Origin: Acephala macrosclerotiorum
Taxonomy: Eukaryota > Ascomycota > Leotiomycetes > Helotiales > Mollisiaceae
NCBI GenBank assembly: GCA_014904845.1
Contig: MU119351.1
Span: 62,001 to 126,000, forward strand
DNA length: 64,000 nt
Direction of reading: 5' to 3'
The notes beneath the pieces were generated by a model. That model was not told the origin of the DNA, ran no database searches, and was given only the letters and a program-made list of their open reading frames with translations. The position numbers and the translations under genes were made by a program. Shown here piece after piece: positions 11,579-23,800 of this stretch. Position 1 is the first letter of the stretch, and each line of letters begins with the position of its first letter.

Positions 11579-12452
11579 CTAGGCACGAGGTGGCATTTTC
11601 TGACGGATTACCTGATTTAGTATCGATGGACAAGGTGCGCCAAGAATTCTTTGCGGCGTGGTTGGAGTCGTCTTGAAATTTTCGAAGGCTCTTGTTTGGC
11701 AGATGTCATGATACATCGAAGGCGCGGGGAGAGTTTGACGGAGGTCTTGGATCGTAGAGAAGAGCAGAGGCATGCTCTTGGGTTGTTGATACCGATGGGC
11801 TTGCCATGTGCTTGGCGGGGCGGAAGTGCTCCCGCCACCAAGGGCTTGGCTGTTATCATGGAGCTCGGCGGCGGTTGGGACGTCGTTGTTCGTGATCATA
11901 CCCGAGTCGCAACCTCCGGTGCTGGTGGTGGTGGCAATGTCAAGCGTGGGACATTTGGGGAGTGAACAGTCGAAGTGAGAGCCTTCCGCTGTTTGGTCTG
12001 GTTCACTATAAGCGGGCCGACAAAAGATTCATACCTATTGTCCAAGTCACTTTCAGAAACTTCGGGGCTAGGATCTAAGTCGATAATTGCGAGTCTTGTT
12101 AGGGGCGGCAGCGGGACCACCACCGGCTCCGCAAGAGTACATCGCAGAATTTTAGGTCCCCCAGCCAGGTGGCCGTCCCGCCGCTGCCGCCCTTTCGCGA
12201 AGTGCAACACACAGTCTGCTTGTCAAAGCTGTATAGGACATTCGAAAAAGACGAGGCGCAGCAACAGATTTCAACGTCAGTTCCGTTTTCAGACGTTGGG
12301 GTGTCGAGACTGGCAACAAAGATCCCCAATGCCAGAGGAAATTCGGGACTTGCAGCAATCGCGCCGAGCAATAAACGATTTGATTGGGTTTCGCAGGCTA
12401 CTAACATCTCGTTTTCAACGACTTTTGACTCCTCATTCAACTGCGATAACAC
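11579..12452 (-). other. Possible decayed coding sequence, function unknown
   Basis: Three overlapping minus-strand frames (12099-12452, 11896-12210, 11579-11899) have protein-like composition, including a Pro-rich segment with DLDPSPEVSESDLDNRYESF and another with GILGAP-like and TPTTPQRI text. They do not join by obvious introns. There are also open frames on the plus strand. I recognise no domain. The position between two transporters suggests an old gene or a transporter-linked regulator, but nothing in the sequence proves either. Confidence 0.2.
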
Positions 12453-12476
12453 GACCTTGATGAGATTTAGCTATAT

Positions 12477-14254
12477 TTACACAAGATGAAACGCCTTCAA
12501 AGGGTCATGCTTATGGACGAAGCTCCTCATCTGCTTCCCAAAAATATATACTAAGATCGATAGCAGCGTGATTGCCAGCTGCATCCCACCAATGATATCA
12601 AATACCTTCCACGTCTTTGTCGCTGCAAGCCAATCTGGAAGAAAGTACGAAGATCCGAACCAGAACATATTTCGAAGCAGGATGATGGAGATGGAAACAT
12701 CGATACTATGGTCTCGATGGCAATCGAGCACATACCCAAAGGACACAGATCCAGCCAGTACCGCTGAGAACCCGATCAAGCCTTGAAGGGCGGACGCAGC
12801 GACCCATTCCACGTGGCTGCTACTTGCATAATGCCCGAACCCGAAGAGACCAGGGACGCCGACCAGAAGGACAGGCACCAAGAGTATCAATCTGAATTCC
12901 GGCTCGAAGATACCATTATTACGACGAGCGCACCATTTCGGCCACCAGTCTGACAAGAAGAAGCCCAGCAAGCAGCCGATGAGAAGGAATATGAAGGGAA
13001 ACAGGAACAGCAGTCCAAGGTGGGTTGGATCGAAGAAGTTAGGCGGATCTGCATATATCTGAGCTACGACTATTCCCAGACCAACAACCCAGCTGCTCCA
13101 AAGCCCGCCAACAGTGAAGCCCCAGAATACTGCAGGATACAGGAAGCACACGAATGGGCGCGCGAGCAAGACCAAGGGATTTTGTCTCCGGTAGATCCCA
13201 TTAAAAGGCTTCAGTTCTTCCCAATAAGTCTTTGGCTTCTCGGACATTGTGGAAGGGGTAATGTTTGAAGTCTCGGGTCCTACCCTCAACTCCTTGATCT
13301 CCGATGTGGTCGTGTCGGATTTCTTCTCTTCCGGACTGGCAAGACCTTCGATGGACCGCATGTCCGTCTCATAGACAGCATCGCGAATGTACATGGTCTC
13401 GGGACAGGCAAATACGATGGCCAGAAATGCCACACCAGTGAAGGCGATGAGAATATTGAATTCCATTGCCCATCCATATTTCTGGGCGATGTAGCCTCCG
13501 AGGTTGGGCTCAAGGTTAGCGCACCCGAGGGACACGATGTTGTAAAAGACAATTCGTTTGCCTCTTTCATGGACCTGATGCAGATTAGTCAGATTTCTAG
13601 GACGCTGAAGGAATCAGACTCACGAAATACAGATCTCCAATCGTGGAAATGACGATGGATTCGTATGCACCGACACCAAAACCTTGGAAAGTCCTGGCTG
13701 CAAGCAGGCCGTTGAAGTCCGGTGCCTTTACCTGCGCACACCAAATTGTCCCGATGAATATAATGAGGGTTGAAATGAGGTACGCCGATCTCTTTCCCAG
13801 GATTGGAGCCCATGCCTGGAGAATGAACGCCCCGAGAGCACAGCTCATTAGAGGATATCCACCAGGCTGAGCAGCTTTCGAGATCGAGACGTGAAATTGC
13901 TTTGCGATGACTCCTGTGACTGGCGAAAGGATCGGTCCCAACGCACCTCCCATGCTCACTGACAGGCATATGGAGAGAAAGGTCATGTTCTTCTTCCATT
14001 GTGGCCAATTCTAAGGATGTCAGCGAGATTTCATCCTCACATATTGGATTCTTGTTACTCACCAGAGGGTCATTTGGGGAATCCGACGGTTGAGGGACGA
14101 GAATGACGTCGGCATCTCTCTTGCCTCTCCCACGCTTCAAGTTTGCTCGAGCAGCATTCTCAATGTCACTTCCTCCCCCTTGCTCGTATATCAAGGAAGT
14201 CCCAGGAACATGTTCACTGATGTGCGTCTTTGGTTCCTTCACCCCGAAACCCAT
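12477..14254 (-). CDS. MFS transporter of the DHA1/HOL1-like type
   Basis: Model complement(12477..13574, 13624..14010, 14063..14254) encodes an intact 558-residue protein; introns are 49 and 52 bp with GTGAGT donors. After a hydrophilic N-terminus the junction of exons 1 and 2 recreates the classic DPLNWPQWKK motif (from residue 62), followed by the first membrane helices, MGGALGPILSPVTG, and the GFGVGAYESIVISTIGDLYF segment. Exon 3 holds HERGKRIVFYN, NLGGYIAQKYGWAMEFNI, a long cytoplasmic loop, and the last six helices with DWWPKWCARRNNGIFEPEFR between them. Such proton antiporters in the plasma membrane export drugs or metabolites, or move polyamines and cations. It is transcribed divergently from the O-methyltransferase. 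Substrate cannot be read from sequence. Confidence 0.85.
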
Positions 14255-15186
14255 GGTGATTCACTTGCATGCGAGCTTTCGGCGGATAAATTCTCCGAAG
14301 ATCAGAAAATATCAGACATTGAGACGAGGGGAAGGCGCGAGACCAAGGATATACATGAAGCTGTTCGCTGACAGCCTCCGAGTAATTGCATGGAGCAATC
14401 ATGCCGGCAACGCAGTTGAAACATGCACTTGATCTTGTTTTTTGCCTTTTGTCCTTTGCTGACATTAAAATCGATGCAGATCAATATCTACGGCAGTTGA
14501 GAGTTTCATCAGCTTGCGAGTCAGACAAGTCCATTGATGTATCTCGATGAATGGGGCTTGACTTTGCAAGGGTCTCCCGTCGCCTAAATATCGAGAAGGT
14601 CGCCCCCAAGGCTTCGCTTTCGCTCTCCATGAGGAAGTATTTAAGTTCTGGGCTATCGGTCGAGATTCATTGATTAGAGAGGGGGCGCTATACGGCGACG
14701 ATACAAAGTTTAATTCATCTACATGCAGCATGCCTGCAACACCAGCATGCAACCCCCTCAACGGGCAAGAGAGGAGACCAATCGGTATGTTTGATGCGTA
14801 TGCCGCTTATGAGGTTAATTCGGCTCCTTGGCCGAACCCTTCCACTCTGCCGTCTCAATTGGGTCGTCCAGAACCCTTGCCTCCTGTCGAAGATACCCCT
14901 CTCTTGTCATCCGACAGCCTCAACTATCAACAACCACCTGCTCAATGCTCCTGGATCGAGATGCGATGCCTCTAATGCCGATGTGTATGAGCAATCGACC
15001 GTCCGTGCATACAATTCGGTGCATCATTTATGTATTTAAACCATTGTACGTCTCGCTCGGCAAACAAACTACTTGCTTGATATAGAAGACGAAGTGCGAT
15101 CAAGGAGCATTTATGACATTGTTCAGTTGCAAAACACACATCAATCATCCTACATCGGTGCTCAAAGTCATTACATTCGTGTAGAC
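14255..15186. promoter_or_regulatory. Shared divergent promoter region of transporter and O-methyltransferase
   Basis: This spacer of 932 bp separates the divergent starts at 14254 (minus) and 15187 (plus). Short frames inside it show no domain. It is AT-richer near 15020-15075, which includes a TATTTAAA stretch about 155 bp upstream of the plus-strand start. No operator could be recognised by eye. Confidence 0.35.
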
Positions 15187-16456
15187 ATGGGTTCTCAAAA
15201 TCCAATCATGGCCCTCGTCGACAAAGTCAACGAAGCTTCTCGAGTTTACACAACCTCCAGCGAGACCTCCACTACCGAAGGATCCTCCAAACACTCGACA
15301 GGAACTCCACGACACAAACTGCTCGCTGCTGCAAAGGCGCTCGCCACAGCTCTCGAAGATCCTGAGGAGGAGGCATATCGATTTGTGCTGCAGCCATGCG
15401 CTCATGCTTGTTATATCGCTGCAAGGCAGCATGGAATCCTCGATCAATGGCCGAAGGCTACAATGACTTCGGGGGAGCTCGCAGAGAAAACCAGATCAGA
15501 TCGGAAGCTTGTTGGTGAGTGTACCTGTTGAGTAGGATCATCATAGGGGTATTGGTTTACCAAGTAAAGTCCGTTTGCTGAGATCCCTCACGATATACGG
15601 CATCTGTAATGAGGTGGAAGAAGAGACATATGAGCACACCCCTCTGTCTTTGAAGCTCGTGACACCCCCACTGAGTGCTGGTGCTCTCGGCTGGGCTACT
15701 GGCGGTGTCAACTGCATACATTGTCTCCCAGACTACCTCTCGAAAACCGTATTTCAAAATCCCGGTGACGATCTCGACGCGCAATCCCTCTTCCAATTCG
15801 CGACAAACACAGATCTTGAGTATTTTGAATGGTTGCACTAGCATCCTGAGCTCCACGCTGCTTTCAACGCTCGAATGACGATTAGCATGAAAACAAAGGG
15901 CTTCTCTGATACGTATCCCTTCGACAGTCTAGGAGAAGGCCTTTCTTCGCCAGACGACGTCGTTCTCGTCGATGTCGGTGGAGGCTACGGGCATGCTCTA
16001 GCAAATATCCAACAATATGTCCCAGAATTGAAAGGAAAGAAGATGGTTCTAGAGGACTTCGCCAAAACTATTGAATCCCACGTCCCTCTCGAAAACACTG
16101 CTGCTGTACCCTATAACTTCCTCACCACCGAGCAGCCGATCAAGGGAGCTCGCGCATATCTCTTGCGTCATGTTCTTCACGACTGGTCAGATCATGTCTG
16201 CCGTAAGATTCTGCTTCATACGATTCCTGCGATGACGAAGGAATCTCGCATTTTAATAGCAGAGATCATTTTGCCGGATTTGAATCCACCCATTCTCGGG
16301 GCGCTAGCGGATATCGTGCTGATGAAGTACGGCGGGAGTGGGAGGAAGAGGAGGGAGTGGATTGCGATTTTTGAGTCAGCGGGCTTGGAGGTTGTGAAGA
16401 TTTGGCCGGCTGTGACGATTGATAGTATCATGGAGCTAAGGTTGAAGAGTTCTTGA
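15187..16456 (+). pseudogene. Fungal COMT-like O-methyltransferase with one premature stop
   Basis: Model join(15187..15514, 15570..16456), with a 55 bp GTGAGT/AAG intron, spells 404 codons. The N-terminal half is the helical dimerisation domain (QPCAHACYIAARQHGILDQW; VVRLLRSLTIYGICNEV across the intron). The C-terminal half is the SAM-dependent methyltransferase fold: motif I VVLVDVGGGYGHAL near residue 240, RHVLHDWSD with the catalytic His near 313, and a closing KYGGSGRKRREW...SAGLEVVKIW segment. An in-frame TAG at 15839-15841 (codon 200) interrupts the conserved EYFEWL..HPEL..AFNARM region. It is one C-to-T change from CAG, and the reading frame continues unbroken beyond it. ATG at 15187 (GACATGG context) is chosen because conserved sequence follows. 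Such enzymes methylate hydroxyls of polyketides or phenolics. Confidence 0.8.
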
Positions 16457-16661
16457 GGCGGGCCCTCGGAGGACCCCAAGGCTTGATCCTTGAAGTTGAG
16501 GCAAGCTCGGGCAGTCAGCTTCGCGCATCGACTTTAGGTGAGCTCCGCCCGTGAACCAAGGTAAGTGGGACGACAAAAGTCCGGCTAAGACTGGAAGATC
16601 GAAAGCGCTGATTGCCGAGTTGTTTCCATTCTTTTGATTTCTACATAATATGTCATCAGAC
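16457..16661. other. Short spacer between convergent gene ends
   Basis: About 205 bp separate the stop of the O-methyltransferase (plus) from the stop of the reductase fragment (minus). It presumably holds both 3' ends; no specific signal was recognised. Confidence 0.4.
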
Positions 16662-19600
16662 TTAATCCTCCGCCTCCAGTTGTGCTGCGACACCGGCAGC
16701 GAGTAGCCCTCCATGCGAGAGTGCAACAGTAGCAGCTTTCATCACCACCCCACAATCGCCTCCAGCGAACACCCCAGGGACGTTCGTTGCGTTGAAAGGC
16801 GGATTGACTTTGATGTCACCCTGTTCCGTCATCTCCAATCTAAGTTGCTCTGCCCAAGGCCCTTGCTGCTTCCCCTGTGGCTTGTGTGCCAGAAATCCTT
16901 CCACCTTCTTCTCTTCTCCTTCAAGATGTACCTCGATCCCAGCTCCTTTCGGCAAGTTCACCAACTTGACAATTTTCCTTCCTTCAATTATCACATTCTT
17001 TCTCGTCTTCGACTCAGGCTTCAGCTGCGAAAGAGCAGTCTCAATCGCCTTCGTCACTTCCTCATTCCCATGCGTATATATCGTAACTTTACTCGCAAGT
17101 CTATTCGCATACCTGCTCAGATGCAGCGCAAGCGGGGCTGGCGAACAATCATCGATAGCCAACACACCAGCGGATGCAGCTCCCCTCTCCTCATACCCAT
17201 GATAGAACAGACAGTGAAATCTCCCCGATACCCAACATTCCTCATACCTCTCAATATCAGGCAGCGTGATCAAAAAAAATCAAATTAATCAATTATAATC
17301 TAGATTAATTTGATTAAATTAAATTAAAATTTGATTAATAAAAATTCAAAAACATTTGATTAAATTAATAATTATAATTAATTATAATTTAAATTAATTT
17401 AAATTAATTACGTAATTATATTAAAAAATAATAAAAACTTAATATTTTAAATTAAATTATAATAAATAAAATATTATTATTAAATAAAAAAATAATTTTT
17501 TAATTTTTTTATAATTTTTTTTATTATTATTATTTTTTTTTAAATAATTTTTTAATTTTTTAAATATATTATTATTTTAAAATTTTTTTTAATAAATTTT
17601 TTTTTAATTTTATTAATAATTAAAATTTTTTATAAAATTCTTTTTTAAAAAAAATCGAAATTACAAATATTTAAAAATATTTTCAAATAATTAAAAATAA
17701 TATAAAAATTTTGTTTTTATTATTTTATTAAAAATTAAAATTTTTTATTTATTTATATATTAATATAAATTTTATAAAAAAAAAAATATTAAAAAAAAAA
17801 AATTTTAAAAAAAAAAATATTAAAAAAAAAAAAATTTTAAAAAAAAAATTAAAAAAATTTATTTATAAATCGAATTAATTTTATTTTTATTTTTTAAATA
17901 TATATTTAAATTATTATTATTTTTATTTAAATTTAAATTTTAAATTTTTTAAATAAAAAATAATTAAATAAAATTATTTTATTTATAATTAAAATATAAA
18001 TTAATATAATTTTTTTTTATAAAAAAACTAATAAATTAAATAATTTACAATTAATAATTTTTTAATTTTTAAAAAATTTAATATTTTATAATTTTTTTTT
18101 ACAAATTCGAAAATTAAAAATTAAAATTAAATATATTAATTTTAAAATATATTTCTTTTAATTTAATTAATTTTTTATTAATAATAATCGTAAATTTAAA
18201 AAATTATAAATAAAATTAATAATTTTATAAATTAAATAAAAATTTTAAAAAAATTAAATGAAATTAAACGAAAATATATAATTAAAAAAAAAAAATTTAT
18301 ATTTAATTTTTTTTTAATTTTATTTAATTTATTATAAATTATAAAAATTAAATAAAAAATAATAAAATATTTTTTTATTTGTAATTTAATTATAATTTTA
18401 ATAAATTTTTTTTTTAAATATTTTAAATTATAAAATTTTATATTTTTATAATTATAATATAAATAAAATATATTTATTAATATATTTTTTAAAATAATTT
18501 TTTTTTTTATAATATTATTAATAAAAATAAAAAGTTTAATTTATTTTTAATTTTTTAATATTATATTTTTAATATTTTATTATTATATAAATTAATATTT
18601 TTTAATTAAAAATAAATAAATAATTATTTATTATTATAAAATATTAATTTTTTAAAATTTTTTAAATATATTAATCGAAAAAATAATTTATTAAATTTTT
18701 TAATTTAAAATAAATTTTTGAGATTTTTTAATCGTTTATTAATTTTTTATAAAATAAATTTATTTTTAATATTTATTTAAATTTAAAAAATTACAATTTT
18801 AAATTTTTTTTTTAAAAATTTATTAATATTTATAATTTTATTTTAAAATTTAAAATAAATTTTTTTTTAAATTAATAAATTTATAATTATATTTATAATA
18901 AATTTTATAATTACTTATAAAATAATAAATTTATTAATTAATAAATTTTTTATTAAAATAATATTAATAAATTAAATATTTTTTAAAATAAATTTTATTT
19001 ATTTATAATTTTTATAAAAATATTTAATTATATAAATTCGAATATTATTTAAATTTAAATTTTTTTTTTTTAAATAATTTATATTTAAATATAAAAATTT
19101 AATTTTTAAAAAATTTAATATTAAAATTTTTACGATTTTAATTAATATTAATTTTTTAAAAAAAAATCGAAAAAATTTATTTAATTATATAAAAAAAAAA
19201 TTTATTTTAATAATATTTTTAAAATTTTATTAATTTATAATTATTTTTTAATTTTAAAATATTAAAAATTAAAAAAATTAAAATTTTATATAATTTATTT
19301 AATTTATAATAAAATAATAAAATATAAAAAATTCGAAAAAAAAAAAATTAATTCGAAAATCGATATTTCGTTTATAGTTCGATTATAACGTGCGCGATAC
19401 TAGTTCTATTTTAACTTTGTAATTTTCGATTAATCGAACTTTAATTTAAAAATTTTTTTTTTTAAACGAAAATCGAATTTAGTCACGTGTTAATTATATT
19501 AATTAATTATAATTTAAATTAATTTGATTAAATTAAATTAGAATTAAAGTAATACTATATTTCCTTTGATTAAATTTAAATTAAAAGTAATTAATCTAAT

Positions 19601-20025
19601 CTAATTTAATTATTTAATACGCTGATATTAAGTATGATATTCTTCTCTCTAGTCGCAAACACAAGTTTTCTTCCCCGCCACTCTTTCCCATTTTCATCTA
19701 CAGCTTTGAACAAACTCGTCCCATCTTTTCTCGAATGTTTCTCGATAGAAGAAATACCGATATCTTCGAAGAATGTGGCGGAGTAGTGGGAGAGGATGTC
19801 GGCTCGGGCTGCGGCGCGGAACTCCGCCGGGGAGCGGTGCTCCCAAGTGGGGATGCCGTGCATGTGGTGAGATTTTTGGTTGCGGAATTGGTTGTGGGAG
19901 AAGATTATGCAAGTGTGTAGTAGGCGGGCGATGGAGGTACCGAATGCGAGGCTGGTGGGACCAGCGCCGATGACGAGGACGTCGATGGGGAAGTCGCGGG
20001 AGGTGAGGGGGGTGGGTGCTGACAT
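16662..20025 (-). pseudogene. Thioredoxin-reductase-like (GliT-type) FAD oxidoreductase split by an insertion
   Basis: The N-terminal 125 residues lie at 19651-20025 and the C-terminal 201 or so at 16662-17270, both on the minus strand and in the right order. The N-part has the FAD-binding fold (DVLVIGAGPTSLAFG, HHMHGIPTWEHRSPAEFR, GRKLVFAT). The C-part starts at TLPDIERYEECW, runs through the NADPH domain, and ends with GVFAGGDCGVVMKAATVALS and GLLAAGVAAQLEAED. About four codons around the junction are lost. Relatives of about 330 residues act as thioredoxin reductases or as dithiol oxidases in dithiol metabolite clusters. Their CxxC active site (FHCLFCHGYE) here reads FHCLFYHGYE, and the usual GAGPAG reads GAGPTS; both changes fit G-to-A transitions in the coding strand. 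The gene is dead as read. The exact subfamily is uncertain. Confidence 0.8.
17271..19650. mobile_element. RIP-degraded AT-rich insertion inside the reductase gene
   Basis: About 2.4 kb of almost pure A/T begins and ends abruptly within the reductase reading frame. The two ends are related: ATTAATTTGATTAAATTAAA appears near 17304 and again near 19518 in the same direction, and the outermost parts also show weak inverted similarity. I therefore cannot decide between long terminal repeats and inverted repeats. No coding sequence survives. A slightly less mutated patch lies at about 19340-19490. It is probably a transposon that was mutated after insertion. Confidence 0.7.
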
Positions 20026-20890
20026 TGTGGGTTTCTTTTGATGTTTTCGCTTTCAAGGTAGGTTTCGATTGTTCTTCAAAATGATTTCAAGTGTGATCGT
20101 GTTGCTATTAGAACGCGGCAAATGTGTGGTATTCTGGAAATCGCCAACATCGATAGGAGGCTCACATATTTATATCTCACATCATGGAGACATTCCGGAG
20201 CCTTTCGCGCGAGGCAGCGTAAACTTGCTCGTACAATAGCATGATCCCACTTGACTGGCTACGATAGGAGGGAGTTGATTGGAGTGCCAGAAACGCCGTG
20301 GAAGGAACATACATACTATTGGATGCTGGTTTGGATCGACAGCAAGGTCGCGGAGACATTTCAGCCTTGCGCTAACCTTCGCGGAGACTTTTGTAAAAGT
20401 ACGAGTCACGGGATGGTTTACGTAATGTCGATTTGGACATTCTTCCTTGGGGTTTCTAGCTATTTGAGGTGTTTGTGATATCGAGGAAACTCGGCTTCGA
20501 GGTTGGTCCCTCAAATTTGAGGTCAAGAATGTGGCCCATGACGCCTTTCGGACCTGGAAAAGGGGCTAATAGGTTCAGCAACTAGGCGAGAGCGGGATCA
20601 TGCGAAACTTCATCCCTAAAGCTTTGGGCCGCAGGGACTCGTACGCTACACTTTTAACCTGTGGTGTTTATGCCAAGCTTGGGGTTCAAGCCTTCAGAAG
20701 GCGTGGCTTTTTTGAAGGAACCTTTGTTTGTCTATCAAATGTCAAGGAAGGCGGAGTATTCCAAACCGCATTCATTTGGACCACCATCGCAGTAGTTCTA
20801 CCTCCTACAGGCCTGGACTCCTATTTCTTCAGGGGCTCTGTCGCTAAACTTCCAAGCAGTCTCGTCCCCGCACTTACCCCGCCTTGTCAT
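20026..20890. other. Intergenic region upstream of the split reductase
   Basis: This holds the 5' flank of the reductase and the 3' flank of the SNF2 gene. Frames such as 20600-21121 (plus) overlap the SNF2 terminal exons antisense and show no domain. No RNA gene was recognised. Confidence 0.4.
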
Positions 20891-23800
20891 TTACTCCCCA
20901 TCATCAGCCTCCCAACCAACTTTCGCATCTCTCAGCTTTCTCAATTGCTGCGATTGAAGTTCCAACTGGAACACGATGTCAGTATAATTGATTATCCCAG
21001 AGGAAAAACCCACCTCTTCTACCGTCCCCTTTACGATATAACGCACAACCTCACATTTCCGGTTTGGCCAAGACGATCCACTCTTGCGATTGCCTGCGTC
21101 TCGATCATCGGGTTCCATTGAGGCTCCAAGATATAAACACAATTCGCTACTGTCAGATTCAAACTGTTGATTTAGTAGTTAGCGACAATTGGCTTTAATA
21201 CTTGATTGCGGTAGCCGACTCACCCTACTGCACCAGTCCCTGTAGTCATGAGCAAGATCTTGATCTCGGGACAGTCTTGGTAGTTTTCGAGAATGCTTTT
21301 TCGCTGTCCGAGTGTATGAGACCCATCAATACAAACCAATGGAAATTTCTGCGATGTAAGAAATACTCCAATCAGATCGAGTGATCTTGTCCAACATGAA
21401 AAGACGACACTAGGAGCCATAATTAGGATCTTTATCACCAAGGGATTTGCTATGGGCAGTTGATCATACTTACCTCTTTCCACCTTCTGTCTGGTGCTGC
21501 TCAATATCTGCGACGACTGCAGATACTTTGGTGGAGCAGCCGTCCTTATTGAAATATTGGCCTGCAGAAAGTCGTTTTTGTCCACTCTTACATGGTATCG
21601 TTGCAACGTCTTCAGTCAGCAGATACTCTCCAATCACGATCTCTCCGCACAAGGAACACTTGAGATATCCTTCGCGTTCATCTGTTGGTTGCAAAGCCTG
21701 TTTCATTTGAGGAATGCACTTGAAGCAAAGTAAGTGTCCACAAGCAGTGAGGCTTCCTATCCGATTTTCATCGACATTTTGAGCCTCAGTGATTTTGGTC
21801 TTGCAGGCCGCGCACTTTGCGTGCCTCTGCTTCTTCAACTCAGCTATCGCTTGCTCGAGATTTGCCTTTTCGATACTAAGCGATGACTTCTGAAAAGTGC
21901 CATGGTTACATAGCCGGCGAAGTTGCAACTGTAGCTGAAGACTCCAAGATAACCTTTCTGGTGTGGCTGTAAACGATTTTGGTTTATCCGCTTGATGAGT
22001 CTTTCTCTAGTTTCGGTATACTGTTTTCGCTCCTTGGCCGAGAATTCCAGCACCTGAGAATCATATATAATCTCCGGTAAATTAAGTAATTCATGGGTTC
22101 GACGGAGGTAAATTGAGTCGAGCAGTAAACGCAAATTATCGAGGCCCTTCTTTTGTTTTCGCATCAGAGGTGTAATAATATGGTCTTTGAATGTGTGAAG
22201 ATCATCTAGCGGAGAGGAGCCGATGAAGTTGACAAGCGCGGCCAGATCCTCGAGACTGTTTTGAATTGGGGTCCCTGTCAGACACCATCGTAGATTAGCC
22301 CTGATTTTTTTGATTGACTTAAACAGCTTGGTCGTCATGCGTCGAATTATGTGTGCTGTACGGATTGATGTCAGTCTCTGAGTTCATCTAGGACGCTGTC
22401 TTCCCAACCTTCATCAAGAACAATGCGATACCAGCTGATCTTCCACAATGGACTGGTCTCATCAATAGACTCTGCGGCTATAGTATGATAGGTGCTGAGA
22501 ACGATGTCGGAGTTCGCGAGAGGTTTTGGGTTCCCTTGACGACCGTGGCCATGATAAACAACAGTGTTTTGAAACCCCGTGCAATGGCTGTCAGTGGTTA
22601 GCTCGCTATTTTCAGGATATTATCATGGCTTACATTTTAATCTCTTGCAGCCATTCATTAAGCAATACTGTATCATGTTAGCTGACAACTAACAAACGTT
22701 TGAAGATTTAGTTATGTATCTCACAGGGAGAAGGTACGACTACAAGTGTGGCTCTCGATGATATCAAAGTTTGTTCGACGGTTAAGGAAGTGGTGCCTCG
22801 GTAGTCAGTAGCAAAGCTCTTGGCTTCTTCTATGGTCCTTGAGATTGCAGAAAGCATTGTAAGGGTTTTCCCTAAGCCCATCTCGTCTGCTAAGATGCCG
22901 CCACCGGTTTCTGTAGGAACTTCGGTACACTCTTCGCCAGTGATACAATGTCTATATCTAGGAGTTGTCAATGAATTGAAGACCAGAGACCCCTGTTGAA
23001 GCGTACTTTATGGAAGCGTTCGGTCTCCAGAGACAGTATTCGGCCGGTATTGGGCCAGCTTCACGTTGCATGACGAAGTCCAATGCCTCCTCCTGGTACC
23101 TAGGTTTCGTTAGCTGCCAAACTTGAGAATTTCCTCGATATTCCTCGACTTACGCTAGCAGTGGCGTGCGAATCCGCATGTCTGCGGTCAGCCTTTTGAG
23201 ATTGTGTGAGCGTGTCGTGTTCTTGAATACAGTCGCGATTTTTTGCTTCATATGTGCTTGGGTTAATGTCCGCTCGTTTGATATCTGTAAGTGTTGGAAT
23301 AGATCGCCTGATTCCAATAGAGAAGATTCCAACGGGTCTAAATCAGGACCTGAACCGGTTTCTATAGTACTCAAGTCGATGAAATGAGGGTTTTCGTATT
23401 GCAAAGAGGTATCATAGTAATCTGGTTCTTGCAGATGAACCCCTCTAGCCTCTAAGATGTCACCAACCTCTTGACGGGTTTTACGAAGACCATAGATGTT
23501 GATATCAACCTCGATGCAGGTATCCTTGTCGATCGTGATCTCACCGCATGTTGCTGACGCCCATGATTCCATAGGCACATAGGCTTCAAACGTGCAGGAG
23601 GAAGATATTTGTGTAAGAGTGCCGCTGGACTGGCGGTTTAGTACCCCAAAATGCTCGAAAGATTGAAGCATTTCATGTGGCGTTTTTGGAGGATGCAGTA
23701 GGAACTTCTCGGTTCTTCCCTCACGGCGAACGTCGAAGGCATAAATGTCCCGTTTCTCGATCGTATCAAGATTTGTTTGGCGTACTGCCATGTACTTCAG

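Noticed and set aside
17271..19650. Terminal inverted repeats and target duplication of the reductase insertion
   Set aside because: The ends show both direct and inverted AT-rich similarity, and a shared CAGCGT near the two borders is inverted and short, so neither class can be claimed.
20600..21121. Plus-strand 173-residue frame
   Set aside because: It has no domain and overlaps the last SNF2 exons, whose phases and motifs fit the minus strand precisely.
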